Below are positions 53,859-62,940 of a DNA stretch of 64,000 nt, piece after piece; the first letter of the stretch is position 1; every line of letters starts with the position of its first letter. This stretch comes from RGIG9115 sp045603225 (GTDB taxonomy: Bacteria; Bacillota; Clostridia; UBA1381): positions 5,705 through 69,704 of the forward strand of contig JAZULT010000009.1 of assembly GCA_045603225.1 (NCBI GenBank). Reading direction: 5' to 3'. The notes under the pieces are model-generated. The model was not told where the DNA came from. It saw nothing but the letters and a program-made list of their open reading frames with translations, and did no database searches. Both the position numbers and the translations under genes were made by a program.

Positions 53859-54743
53859 ATGGGAGTATTTGATTTTTTTAAAAACATATTCAAAAAGCAG
53901 ACTTGTGCATTCTGCGGCGGCGAATGTGGTGTAATGAGCCGTACAAAAATCAAAGGTGACGAGTACATATGCTCAAAGTGTGATGATATGTGCTCAAACT
54001 TCATCAGAAAAAGCAGATTTACAAAGCCTGAGCTTCAGGGACATATGGAATACATGAAACGTATGGACAGAATTTACAATGAAGTAGTTCTTCCGGGCAC
54101 AAAAAAGCACGAACGCTATCCGTCAGGAACGTCGGCACAGGGAATTGAATTTTTTGACGATTACGGAATGTTCCGTATTATAGATTCATCACGTGACCGT
54201 GATGAAAGATACCCGAAAGAGCTTATACGTTATGACCAGATTTTAAGCTATGAGCCGTATCTGGAAGAAGCGGATGCGGAAGAGCCGGGACAGCCGAAGG
54301 TATTTGATGAAGGCGGTATTATCATAAGGCTTGTCGGAACACGTGACGATACAGCTACAATAAGAAAAGGACTTCGCGCTCATCCGTATATCACTGATGA
54401 AATCAAGGTATGCTTTGCATCAACCGAAAGAGAAAGAGAAAGCTATCTGAAATATGTGGATAACGCAATTTGCCATTTGGACTACATATTCGGTGTAAAC
54501 GATGACAGACGCGGACTCTTCCAGTTTGGTATGACAACTAAGGAAAAACGTGACCTTATGGGAGCAGTCGGATTCGCAAAAACCGCTATGGAAGCGGTTA
54601 AGGTTGCTAAAGCAGGCGGAGAAATAACCGAAGAACAAAAGGCTGAGGTTCAGAAAAATATGGATTTAATGAAGGATGCCGAAACGGACGGACTTGCGGT
54701 TTACACAAGACGTGCAGATGAAGCAGAATCGAAGATTAATTAG
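53859..54743 (+). CDS. DUF4428 zinc-ribbon cytoplasmic protein
   Basis: A 294-residue soluble protein. The N-terminus carries a treble-clef-type zinc site (CAFCGGECG about residue 17, then CSKCDDMC about 40), the DUF4428 pattern often found in SPFH/TPM-linked clusters. Beyond residue 60 a beta-rich domain (EFFDDYGMFRIIDSSRD, KELIRYDQILSYEP, GGIIIRLVGTRDD) resembles a PH-like lipid- or peptide-binding fold, followed by a helical C-terminus. Possibly links the membrane SPFH platform to the cytoplasm. The ribosome binding site is AAGGAGG. Confidence 0.72.
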   Translation: MGVFDFFKNIFKKQTCAFCGGECGVMSRTKIKGDEYICSKCDDMCSNFIRKSRFTKPELQGHMEYMKRMDRIYNEVVLPGTKKHERYPSGTSAQGIEFFDDYGMFRIIDSSRDRDERYPKELIRYDQILSYEPYLEEADAEEPGQPKVFDEGGIIIRLVGTRDDTATIRKGLRAHPYITDEIKVCFASTERERESYLKYVDNAICHLDYIFGVNDDRRGLFQFGMTTKEKRDLMGAVGFAKTAMEAVKVAKAGGEITEEQKAEVQKNMDLMKDAETDGLAVYTRRADEAESKIN

Positions 54744-54756
54744 GAGGGTTTTAATT

Positions 54757-55365
54757 ATGAAAAGAATACTATTAGTTATTATATCAGGTTTAATGGCCTT
54801 CTCACTCGTAGCTTGTGGTGGCGAAAAACCGCAAAATAAAGAACCTAACCAAAATCAGACCGAAGCGACAGAAAAGTCTGAAAACAAGGGTGAAAAGATT
54901 ACACTTTACGGTGAAATAGTAGAAGGTGATGATGTAAGATACGCAGTGGATTTCTATTATCCCGGAGATGTAGGAATCATACTTGAAGGTGATGAGGATA
55001 ATCCGAGCTGGATAGATATGAATTATGAATCGAAAAATATTACCGTAAGCCCCTCAGTGTTTGAGGATACAACATTTGATGCAAATAAAGAGTACTCCAA
55101 AGAAAATGAAGAGACATATAAAGAGTTTGATATTAACGGCTACGACTGCTACGGTTACGAATCATTCGGTGGTTACTGGATTTATGTACATTTTGAAGAG
55201 CTTTCGGAAACAACTGACAGATATATGGTAATCAGTACCGAAATTAATGATTACAGCATTGACGATACTCCGGAAGGTATTGCACATTATGAGGATGAGG
55301 ATTTAAAGAAAATTATCGAATCATTTGAAGTTCGTGGGGTTGTGGATTATCCTGAAGAAGAATGA
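54757..55365 (+). CDS. Secreted lipoprotein of unknown function
   Basis: A 202-residue lipoprotein: MKRILLVIISGLMAFSLVAC is a lipobox signal with C20, followed by a Gly/Asn/Gln/Glu-rich spacer and a beta-rich domain (ITLYGEIVEGDDVRYAVDFY, YDCYGYESFGGYWIYVHFEE). The start at 54757 is taken because TAGGAGGG lies upstream; an earlier frame overlaps the DUF4428 gene. Anchored to the outer leaflet, it would be the lipid-tethered partner of the SPFH/TPM module. No family recognised. Confidence 0.8.
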   Translation: MKRILLVIISGLMAFSLVACGGEKPQNKEPNQNQTEATEKSENKGEKITLYGEIVEGDDVRYAVDFYYPGDVGIILEGDEDNPSWIDMNYESKNITVSPSVFEDTTFDANKEYSKENEETYKEFDINGYDCYGYESFGGYWIYVHFEELSETTDRYMVISTEINDYSIDDTPEGIAHYEDEDLKKIIESFEVRGVVDYPEEE

Positions 55366-55388
55366 ATATGAAAAAGGAGCAATACAAT

Positions 55389-58061
55389 ATGAAAAAAATA
55401 TTGATGTTATTACTTTGCTTCGTGATGGTTTTCAACCCGATAAATCTTGTATTTGCTGCTACCGAAGAAGATACATCGGTTTTTGAGGTAGCATCATGGA
55501 GTGATTTTAAAGGAGCTTTTAATTATTCCAATTATCAGGGAGAAACATATACCATCAAATTGATGTAAGATTTATATTTTGATGCGGATGACGCACCGAG
55601 ATATGCTGCGGCTCTTATAGATGTTCATGTGAAGGGATGTTTTGTGACCCTTGATTTTAACGGACATACACTTTCGTGTGTAGATATAGATTCTTCGACA
55701 GATACGGAAACAGTACTTTCGGACTTTATAAGAATTAATTTACATCCGATAGACGCATGGAATCCTATTGAATTCAGATTAACCGATTCAGTAGGCGGAG
55801 GTGGTGTAATCATGGATTCACGCCGTGTATACGACAATCAGCTTGCGGCACTGCATGTTGTAGACACACTTAACTATATGTCTCATGGCTTTTACCAGAT
55901 AACGCAGCGGAGCTGTAAACTGACAATTGACGGCGGTGATTATTATCTTCAGGCAAAGACGGAAAAGGTAGAAGGAAAAGGAACCATTGACGAAAACACC
56001 TATTACCGCGGTACGGTAATTGCAGATGCCTTGGCTGCCGTAGAAATCAACGGCGGTAGCTTTACGGCGAAAAGCAATGGTGCGTTTTATGATGGAGATG
56101 ATTTTTGTGCAAGAGAGCTGTCCGCTTTTGCAACCTGCAGCAATCTTTCTGAGTATAAAATCGGTGTGGAATCAGGAACTACTGTTATTAACGGAGGTGT
56201 TTTCAGATCTGATGGATATGCCATTCATCATTTTGACCATTCAGGATCTACAGATGGAACACGGTGGATGAGCTTTCCGCAGATTAATGGCGGCAATTTC
56301 TTGGGAAGTGTGGGTTATATCGGTATGAGCTTTACATACGAAAACTATGATACCACAGACTTCGGCATGGAAGAATACAGAGAAAAGCTTGCTACAGATA
56401 TTATAAATAATGATGCCGTAGTACGCTGCGAGACAGGCGGTAAAATGTATCACGGCCTTGACGGTCTGACAGTTGGAGACTTGCACGAAGCGAAGTCTTT
56501 GCTTGTAATAAGTGATTCGCTTTATCGTTTTGATACCTTGCCGGCTGTGACGGGCAATACAACCGAAATGGAACGATATGTTGGGCAGACCGACACCTTT
56601 AAGGTTTTGTATGATGTTCCCTTTTACCTTACGGCAAACAAGGTTACCCCTTATATTGCTGTTACTCCCAATGGTGGTACGGAGACTACATGGGTCATCA
56701 CAGAAAAGACCATTGCTTACGAAGATTATCCAAACGGTCTGACGGTTAAAGCAGGACTTACAATAGAATTAAACAGCGAAACGCTCAAATATGAAAACAC
56801 ATATGTAATTACCGTGACCGAAGAGCCACAGCCTGCTGAAATTATAGTCCAGCCGCAATCGTGCAAAGTGAAACCACGTGAATATGCCGAGGCTACTGTT
56901 ATAGCAGACCACGCAAAAGCATATCAGTGGTACACGTATCTGAATGGATATCCAATATCGTTGACAGATGATCTTGTAGCTCAGCTCTCGGGCATAAAGA
57001 TTGAGGGATATACTACGCCTACGCTGAGAATAGCAGCTGATTCCGTTTCAAAGGCAGAGTATCACTGTGTGGTCACCGGAACAGACGATACAACGACGAA
57101 AACGGATAAAATATCTTTCACCTTTGGTGGTACACCTGAGCTTTTGAGCTTTGGTGGCGGTGAGTATTACGCAGGCGGCGATGCGGAATTTACCATGTAT
57201 GCAAATTATGCGGAGGTAGTAACATGGTACGTAGTGCATAGGCAAAGCGGAAGTTTTAATAGTTACACACTTGATGAGTTTGCAGAAAAAATCGGTTGTA
57301 AGTACGTCACAACACATAGAGGAGTTGGATTTTATGATGAACTGTATAAAGCTACGGTTACATTCAAAAATGTTCCTGAAAGCTGGTCAGGAAAATACTC
57401 TCTTGGCTATAAGCTGATGAACGATTTGGGAACAGTTTCGTTTAATTCCGAAAATACACTTCCGTTTACGGTTTCCGTAACAAGACCGGATATCATAAGC
57501 TTTATAGAAACACAAAGCTGTATAGAAGGCGAAAATATGGCTTTTTCGTTTGAAGCGGAGAATATGTCATCGGCTGAGTGGGGGTTTGAAACAGAGGTCG
57601 AGGGCGTAATGGCTTATTATAGCCTTGATGATATGAAGGAATTATTCCCGGATAGTTCATTTGATACATCAATAGAAAATGGAACAGCAACGCTCACTGT
57701 AAGCAATGTAAGGTCAGAGCTGTGTAATTATACTCTTTATGCAAGAGCGATTTCCGAAGAGGGTAGATCTTCAAGTGCAGGCTCAGCACAGCTAAACGTA
57801 ATTTCTGTGCTCCGATACGCTATCACGGCATGTGGAGAAAACTATCAGAAAATCACGGTAAGCTGCCCCGAAAGCGGAGAATATACCTTGTACATTGCAG
57901 GTTATGACAATTTGGGGAAACTTGAAGAATTACATACAAAGACGCTTGATTTTGCGAGAGGAAAAGCTACCTATGATACCGAAAAGAATTTCGGAGAACA
58001 TTATGATATCAAGGTGATGCTATGGAATAATAAATTGATGCCTCTTTGTGAAGTTTATTAA
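55389..58061 (+). pseudogene. Exported multi-Ig protein gene broken by an in-frame stop
   Basis: The start at 55389 follows AAAAAGGAGC and encodes a signal peptide (MKKILMLLLCFVMVFNPINL). TAA at 55566-55568 ends the frame after 59 codons. Beyond it the same frame is open for 831 codons and continues the sense (LYFDADDAPRYAALIDV..., beta-helix-like repeats with ITQRSCKLTIDGGDYY, Ig-like domains). There is no ribosome binding site near the GTG at 55629, so no independent gene begins downstream. One base change (for example AAA to TAA) would explain the break. Otherwise the product (about 890 residues) looks intact: a beta-helix-like region to about residue 290, then two or three Ig modules. It has no SLH module. 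A read error or real read-through is also possible. Confidence 0.72.
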
Positions 58062-58100
58062 TAGTAAATTAATTTGTATATTCAGAAAGGAGAATAAGCT

Positions 58101-59429
58101 ATGGGATTATTAAAAGCCGGTTTAGGAGCTATGGGTGGTGTTCTGGCCGACTCGTGGCGTGATTATTTTTACTGTGAAAGCATGGATGCAGATGTTCTTG
58201 TTCAAAAGGGAGAAAAGAGAACGGGTGGTCGTTCATCAAATAAAAAAGGAACTGACAATGTTATTTCAGACGGTTCAATTATAAATGTAAATGACGGTCA
58301 GTGTATGATTATCGTAGAATCAGGCAAGATTGTTGAAATCTGTGCTGAACCCGGGGAATTCGTATATGACACAGGCACAGAACCGAGCATTTTCTACGGG
58401 AATCTCGGTGAAAATATAAAAAAGAGCTTTGCAGAAGTTGGAAAACGCTTTATCTTTGGCGGTGAGCCTGCAAAGGATCAGAGAGTTTATTTCTTTAACA
58501 CAAAGGAAATTATGGGGAATAAATATGGTACTCCGTCACCCATTCCGTTCAGAATTATGGATCAGGCGATAGGATTTCCACTTGATATTAAAATCCGTTG
58601 TCACGGTGAGTATTCTTACAGAATCACAAACCCGATGCTTTTTTACACAAATGTTTGTGCAAATGTAGAAGACCATTTTACAAGAGATGAAATTGACGGT
58701 CAGCTGAAGTCAGAGCTTTTAACAGCACTTCAGCCTGCAATGTTCAAGATTTCGCAGAACAACATCTATTATGCGGCTATTCCTGCATATACAATGCAGC
58801 TTGCTGACGAGCTTAACGAGCTTCTTTCTTCTAAGTGGAGAGACAGACGAGGTGTTGAAATTGTTGAATTTGGTGTGTCTGCCGTTAATGCAACAGAAGA
58901 AGACGAAGCGAGAATTATGGAATATCAGCGTTCTACTGCTATGGGCAGAGATGCTAATATGTACCGCGGTCATATGGGCGGTGCTACAGCTCAGGCTATG
59001 GGAACTGCTGCCGCTAATCCTAATGGTGCCATGGCAGGATTTATGGGTATGGGCATGGCAGGTAATATGATGGGCGGAATGGCAGGAATGACGCCTGAAA
59101 CTGCTCAGAATACCATGGTTAATCAGCAGGTGGGAGGCTTTAATCAAGCTCCTGCGCAGGGTGGCTGGAAATGTGAATGCGGCATGGATAATACAGGCAA
59201 GTTCTGTCAGAACTGCGGCAAGCCTCAGCCTGCACCTGTAAAAGGCTGGAACTGCGAGTGCGGAAGTGTTAATCAGGGTAAATTCTGTCAGAACTGCGGT
59301 AAACCGAAGCCTGCAGGCGCACCTCTTTATAAGTGTGACAAGTGTGGCTGGACTCCTGAGGATCCTCATAATCCACCGAAGTTCTGTCCTGAATGTGGAG
59401 ATATATTTGACGAAAATGATATAAAATAA
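58101..59429 (+). CDS. SPFH-domain protein with C-terminal zinc ribbons (YdjI-like)
   Basis: A 442-residue protein. The N-terminal ~285 residues form an SPFH/band-7 domain (MGLLKAGLGAMGGVLADSW, then VQKGEKRTGGRSSNKKGTDN, and FGVSAVNATEEDEARIMEYQ near the end), an assembly platform on membranes. A Met/Gly-rich flexible stretch follows (about 310-345). Three zinc ribbons end the protein (WKCECGMDNTGKFCQNCG about 355; WNCECGSVNQGKFCQNCG about 383; CDKCGW... FCPECG). Corresponds to B. subtilis YdjI, which helps position PspA at the membrane; no PspA gene is in the window. Last gene of the 46490-59429 cluster. Confidence 0.88.
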   Translation: MGLLKAGLGAMGGVLADSWRDYFYCESMDADVLVQKGEKRTGGRSSNKKGTDNVISDGSIINVNDGQCMIIVESGKIVEICAEPGEFVYDTGTEPSIFYGNLGENIKKSFAEVGKRFIFGGEPAKDQRVYFFNTKEIMGNKYGTPSPIPFRIMDQAIGFPLDIKIRCHGEYSYRITNPMLFYTNVCANVEDHFTRDEIDGQLKSELLTALQPAMFKISQNNIYYAAIPAYTMQLADELNELLSSKWRDRRGVEIVEFGVSAVNATEEDEARIMEYQRSTAMGRDANMYRGHMGGATAQAMGTAAANPNGAMAGFMGMGMAGNMMGGMAGMTPETAQNTMVNQQVGGFNQAPAQGGWKCECGMDNTGKFCQNCGKPQPAPVKGWNCECGSVNQGKFCQNCGKPKPAGAPLYKCDKCGWTPEDPHNPPKFCPECGDIFDENDIK

Positions 59430-59436
59430 ACTAACA

Positions 59437-60249
59437 TTATTTCATAATATCATACGTTTTCCTATACTTATTGGGAGACGTATGATATTTATTTTTAAAT
59501 GCATACATAAAATGCGCATAATCATTGAATCCGCTTTCAAAGCATATTTCCGTAACCGACAGGTCGGTATAAAGAAGAAGCTTTTCCACATACGAAAAAC
59601 GCAGATTGTTAAGATAATTCTTAAACGTCATGCCTGTAAATTTATGAAACTGTTCACTGAGGTAATTCGGTGAGTAGTTCGCAACTTCGGCAATTTCATT
59701 CAGTGTTATCTGCTGTCTGAAATTATTCTGTATATAAAGGATTGCTTTCTGAACAGGAGACGTTTCGCCTGACATATACGATTTTGAGGTAATCTGTGAA
59801 ATCTTTCCGATAATGCAGTTGAGCAGTGTGAAAGCATACTTTTCGTCCTTAGGCTGACTGTTCATACAGTTTTCAATATTGGCGGTAATAAGTCTGAAAA
59901 GCTCCGTTGTTTCGTCGTCAAGAGTTGTAAATATGTAGGAGTTTTCCGAAAAGAGACTGTAAAGGTACTTTTTGTCGCAAAGCTCATGTCTGAACATAAT
60001 ATTTACAATCCTTGTACCGTCTTTGAAATAAGCATTGTGGAAGCTTGCCGGAGTCATCAGGAACAAGTCGCCTTTTTTCAGGTCATAGCCCTTTCCGTCA
60101 ACAACATACGTTCCGCCGCCTTCGATAATAAGCTCTATTTCATAGTATTCATGCCAGTGCGTACGAACCTTTCCTTGTATGTTTTTTATGGCTGCATCAA
60201 TATTTTCATATTTCATTCTGTCCTTTTGAGTATATACCTGAATCTGCAT
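59437..60249 (-). CDS. AraC-family regulator of the sugar transporter
   Basis: A 270-residue AraC regulator. It has a cupin-like sensor domain (HWHEYYEIELIIEGGGTYVV, about 43-62) and a C-terminal double helix-turn-helix (QITLNEIAEVANYSPNYLSE; second signature SGFNDYAHFMYAFKNKYHTS). The start at 60249 has GAGGTGAG upstream; a longer frame lacks one. It diverges from the ABC importer genes, the classic arrangement for a sugar-responsive activator of the transporter. Its 3' end contains the terminator of the convergent SPFH operon. Confidence 0.9.
   Translation of the reverse strand: MQIQVYTQKDRMKYENIDAAIKNIQGKVRTHWHEYYEIELIIEGGGTYVVDGKGYDLKKGDLFLMTPASFHNAYFKDGTRIVNIMFRHELCDKKYLYSLFSENSYIFTTLDDETTELFRLITANIENCMNSQPKDEKYAFTLLNCIIGKISQITSKSYMSGETSPVQKAILYIQNNFRQQITLNEIAEVANYSPNYLSEQFHKFTGMTFKNYLNNLRFSYVEKLLLYTDLSVTEICFESGFNDYAHFMYAFKNKYHTSPNKYRKTYDIMK
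59446..59495 (+). terminator. Terminator of the SPFH cluster, inside the convergent araC gene
   Basis: AATATCATACGT (59446-59457) pairs perfectly with ACGTATGATATT (59478-59489) around a 20-nt loop, then TATTTTT. The stem and loop lie in the last codons of the minus-strand regulator, so the two operons overlap at their ends. Confidence 0.8.
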
Positions 60250-60268
60250 TTTTCTCACCTCTACGAAT

Positions 60269-60297
60269 AGTATATCATATATTCTGTAAAAATGCAA
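60269..60297 (-). promoter_or_regulatory. Promoter of the AraC regulator
   Basis: On the minus strand TTGCAT (complement of 60292-60297) and TATACT (complement of 60269-60274) are 17 bp apart, about 25 nt before the start codon. Confidence 0.65.
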
Positions 60298-60340
60298 TAG
60301 TTTTTAGAAAAAAAACGATATTTTATTCTTGTACATACTG

Positions 60341-60416
60341 TATAATTAAATAAAGTATAGATTGACGGAATTTCACAAAATTCTGAAAAATATGTAAAAT
60401 ATTTATGAATTTTGTG
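60341..60416 (+). promoter_or_regulatory. Control region of the sugar importer
   Basis: TATAAT at 60341-60346 has no good -35 upstream, as expected for an AraC-activated promoter. Downstream, CACAAAATTC (60374-60383) and GAATTTTGTG (60407-60416) form a perfect 10-bp inverted repeat separated by 23 bases, either an operator or an mRNA hairpin. A second imperfect hairpin spans 60445-60469. The region 60298-60546 contains no gene. Confidence 0.5.
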
Positions 60417-60546
60417 ATGCGTGAGCAGTAAAGCAAGGCTGCAGTCTTAAAAAATCCGATTTTCTAAGATTGAGAAGCACCGTTATTATTTCTACAAAAG
60501 TCAATTTAAAAAATTAAAATTTAAAAAAAGAAAGGTGATGTTTTTT

Positions 60547-61995
60547 ATGAAAAACTCCATCAAAAAAGTATTGTCAGTTTCATTGGCAGCAGTAATGGCA
60601 ACAGGTCTTCTTGCAAGCTGCGGCGGCGGAAGTGAAGGCGGAACAGTAAGAAAGGGTTTCACAGCTAATAAGAGTAAGGACGGCGAATCTACATACTGGA
60701 CAACAGAAGACGGAAAAATCGTTGTTGTTATGAATTCATCTGTAACTCAGGACTCAAAACAGGAAGATAAGGATGAGTTTGAGCTTACAAAGCAGAAATA
60801 CGCTGAAAAGTTCCCTGATATCCATATTGAATGGGTAACAACACCGGGCGGAACAGACTACCGTTCACAGTACGACAAAGACCTTATGGCAGGAAATGCT
60901 CCTGACTTATTTGAATCTTTCTCATACACAGATATTCCTACTCGTATAGAAAACGGCACTATCGCTGATATTACAGAACTCGTTAACAACTGGGATCTTA
61001 AAAAGGAAGGTCTCGTTCTTGATACATTTGATGAAGCTATTTCTAAGGACGGTAAATGGTATGCTATTCCGAGATCAGCTTATGTACAGGCTAATCTCTA
61101 TAACGTAAAAGTTCTCGATGAGCTTGGTGAAGATGTTAAAAATCTTCCTAAGTCATGGGATGAATTCAAAGACCTCGGTATGAGAGTTACAGACGTTAAT
61201 GTTCCACGTCTCGGCTACGAGCTCATGGGTATGGACTGGTGTGCATGGCCGTTCACAGTATGGGTATGGTCAGCAGGCGGTGAAATGGTTAAAGACAACG
61301 GTGACGGCACATGGTCAATCGCATTCAACGAAGAAGCAGGTGTTGATGCCGCTGAATTCCTTAACAAGTGTGTATGGGAATACGGTATCACTCAGAAGAA
61401 CATCCTTGCAGATATGACTGAACTTACTAACGACGTTGTATCAGGTACAGCTATGTCAGCGTTCTTCGCACTTGATAATATCATAAATAAAGATAATATC
61501 GAAAAATACGGTATAGCTATGGAAGACTATAAGATGACTACACTTCCTACAAAAGACGGTTCTGCAGGTGTAGCTCTCGCAGGCGGTGAAGTTCTTACAT
61601 TCAACCCGAAGGCTGCTCCGGAAACACTCGAAGCTGCATTTAAGATAGCTGCATACAAATATTTTGATGCAGAATATCTCAGAGAATCATGGGCTAAGGC
61701 TGCTGAAAAGGGCAACATCAGCATTCAGCAGACAGCAAGAACAGACCTTTGGGAAGAAAAGCTTGCTACATTCGGTGTTAACCAGGAAAATATCGATGCA
61801 ATGCTCGAAATGAGAGAAAACTCAAAGCCTGAGCCTTACTGCCCGCACTGGTCAGAGCTCAAGACAGAGCTTGCTAAGCCGCTCCAGGAAATCTTCCTCG
61901 GCGAAGGTATGACAAGAGATGAAATCAAAGCTAAGCTTGACGCTTGTGCAGATAAACTCTACACCACATATCCGAAGGTATTTGTTAAGAAATGA
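60547..61995 (+). CDS. Sugar ABC transporter substrate-binding lipoprotein
   Basis: A 482-residue extracellular binding lipoprotein: the signal MKNSIKKVLSVSLAAVMATG is followed by LLASCGGG with lipid-anchored C25. The mature part reads as a family-1 (MalE-like) solute-binding protein: IEWVTTPGGTDYRSQYDKDL, APDLFESFSYTD, WYAIPRSAYVQANLYN and LPKSWDEFKDLGMRVTDV. It should bind an oligosaccharide and pass it to the two permeases. The start at 60547 follows AAAGGTGA by eight bases; earlier ATG codons lack a good site. Substrate unknown. Confidence 0.92.
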   Translation: MKNSIKKVLSVSLAAVMATGLLASCGGGSEGGTVRKGFTANKSKDGESTYWTTEDGKIVVVMNSSVTQDSKQEDKDEFELTKQKYAEKFPDIHIEWVTTPGGTDYRSQYDKDLMAGNAPDLFESFSYTDIPTRIENGTIADITELVNNWDLKKEGLVLDTFDEAISKDGKWYAIPRSAYVQANLYNVKVLDELGEDVKNLPKSWDEFKDLGMRVTDVNVPRLGYELMGMDWCAWPFTVWVWSAGGEMVKDNGDGTWSIAFNEEAGVDAAEFLNKCVWEYGITQKNILADMTELTNDVVSGTAMSAFFALDNIINKDNIEKYGIAMEDYKMTTLPTKDGSAGVALAGGEVLTFNPKAAPETLEAAFKIAAYKYFDAEYLRESWAKAAEKGNISIQQTARTDLWEEKLATFGVNQENIDAMLEMRENSKPEPYCPHWSELKTELAKPLQEIFLGEGMTRDEIKAKLDACADKLYTTYPKVFVKK

Positions 61996-62020
61996 TTATA
62001 AATTAAAGGAGTAATTCTAA

Positions 62021-62923
62021 GTGAGTACTAATTTGGCAACGACAAAAAAGTTAAGCTTTAAAGAGAAGAATCACAAGAATTTGGTGGGAATCTTATTTCT
62101 GCTTCCCACCATCATCCTTATGTTTCTGTTCAAATATGTACCTATAGGTGTTGGTATTTTCGGATCATTCTTTGATTTGAACATCGTTGACCTCCCCGGT
62201 AAATTCGTTGGGTTCGACAATTATGTTCATGCTTTCAAAGACCCCGTTGTATATCAGAGTTTGCTGGTTAATCTTAAAATGGCTGTATACAGCACACTTA
62301 TGACATTCTGGCCACCTATTCTCTGCGCTATTCTTATCAACGAAGTCAGAGGCAAGAAACAGGCTGCTTACAGACTTATGTACTTCATTCCTGCTGTAAC
62401 ACCTACAGTTGCAGGAACAATCCTCTGGAAATATGTATGGAATCCGCAGTATGGTATTGCTAATGCGGTTATGGGAGCTCTCGGTTTACCCGAACAGATA
62501 TGGCTTAACGACGCAAACCTTGTATTCTTCTGCATGAACTTCCCGGGACTTATTATAGTCGGCGGAATGAATATGGTAATTTACCTTTCAGCTCTTCAGA
62601 ACGTTTCTCAGGAACTTTATGAAGCAGCAGTTCTTGATGGCGCAGGAGTAATCAAAAGAATAAAATATATTACTCTTCCGACTGTTAAAGATACTATCGG
62701 AACAATGTATATCCTTGCTATGATAGGCTTCTTTAACGCCTGCGAAGGCCCGATGCTTCTTACCGGAGGCGGACCGGGTACAACAACAACACCGGTACTG
62801 CTTTATGCATATCAGATGGCAAATGCACAGAACTATGCTTATGCTGTTACAATAGCTACAGTGGTATTCTTCCTTGTACTCGTATTGACAGCGCTTGTAA
62901 AAGGCATTTCAAGTAAAGATTGA
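62021..62923 (+). CDS. Sugar ABC transporter permease (MalF-like)
   Basis: A 300-residue inner-membrane permease with six transmembrane helices. The ATPase-docking EAA motif is in ELYEAAVLDGAGVIKRIKY (about residue 205). MalF-type features include VGILFLLPTIILMFLFKY at the start and a large periplasmic turn (FDLNIVDLPGKFVGFDNYV). GTG start at 62021 behind AAAGGAG. 25 bp after the binding protein gene and 17 bp before the second permease gene. No ATPase gene is present; a shared MsmX-type ATPase encoded elsewhere is usual for such importers. Confidence 0.94.
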   Translation: MSTNLATTKKLSFKEKNHKNLVGILFLLPTIILMFLFKYVPIGVGIFGSFFDLNIVDLPGKFVGFDNYVHAFKDPVVYQSLLVNLKMAVYSTLMTFWPPILCAILINEVRGKKQAAYRLMYFIPAVTPTVAGTILWKYVWNPQYGIANAVMGALGLPEQIWLNDANLVFFCMNFPGLIIVGGMNMVIYLSALQNVSQELYEAAVLDGAGVIKRIKYITLPTVKDTIGTMYILAMIGFFNACEGPMLLTGGGPGTTTTPVLLYAYQMANAQNYAYAVTIATVVFFLVLVLTALVKGISSKD

Positions 62924-62940
62924 TAAGGAGGAAAATATAA

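Noticed and set aside
58719..59369. 216-codon minus-strand frame in the SPFH gene
   Set aside because: Mirror of the Met/Gly-rich and zinc-ribbon coding region; no supporting signal.
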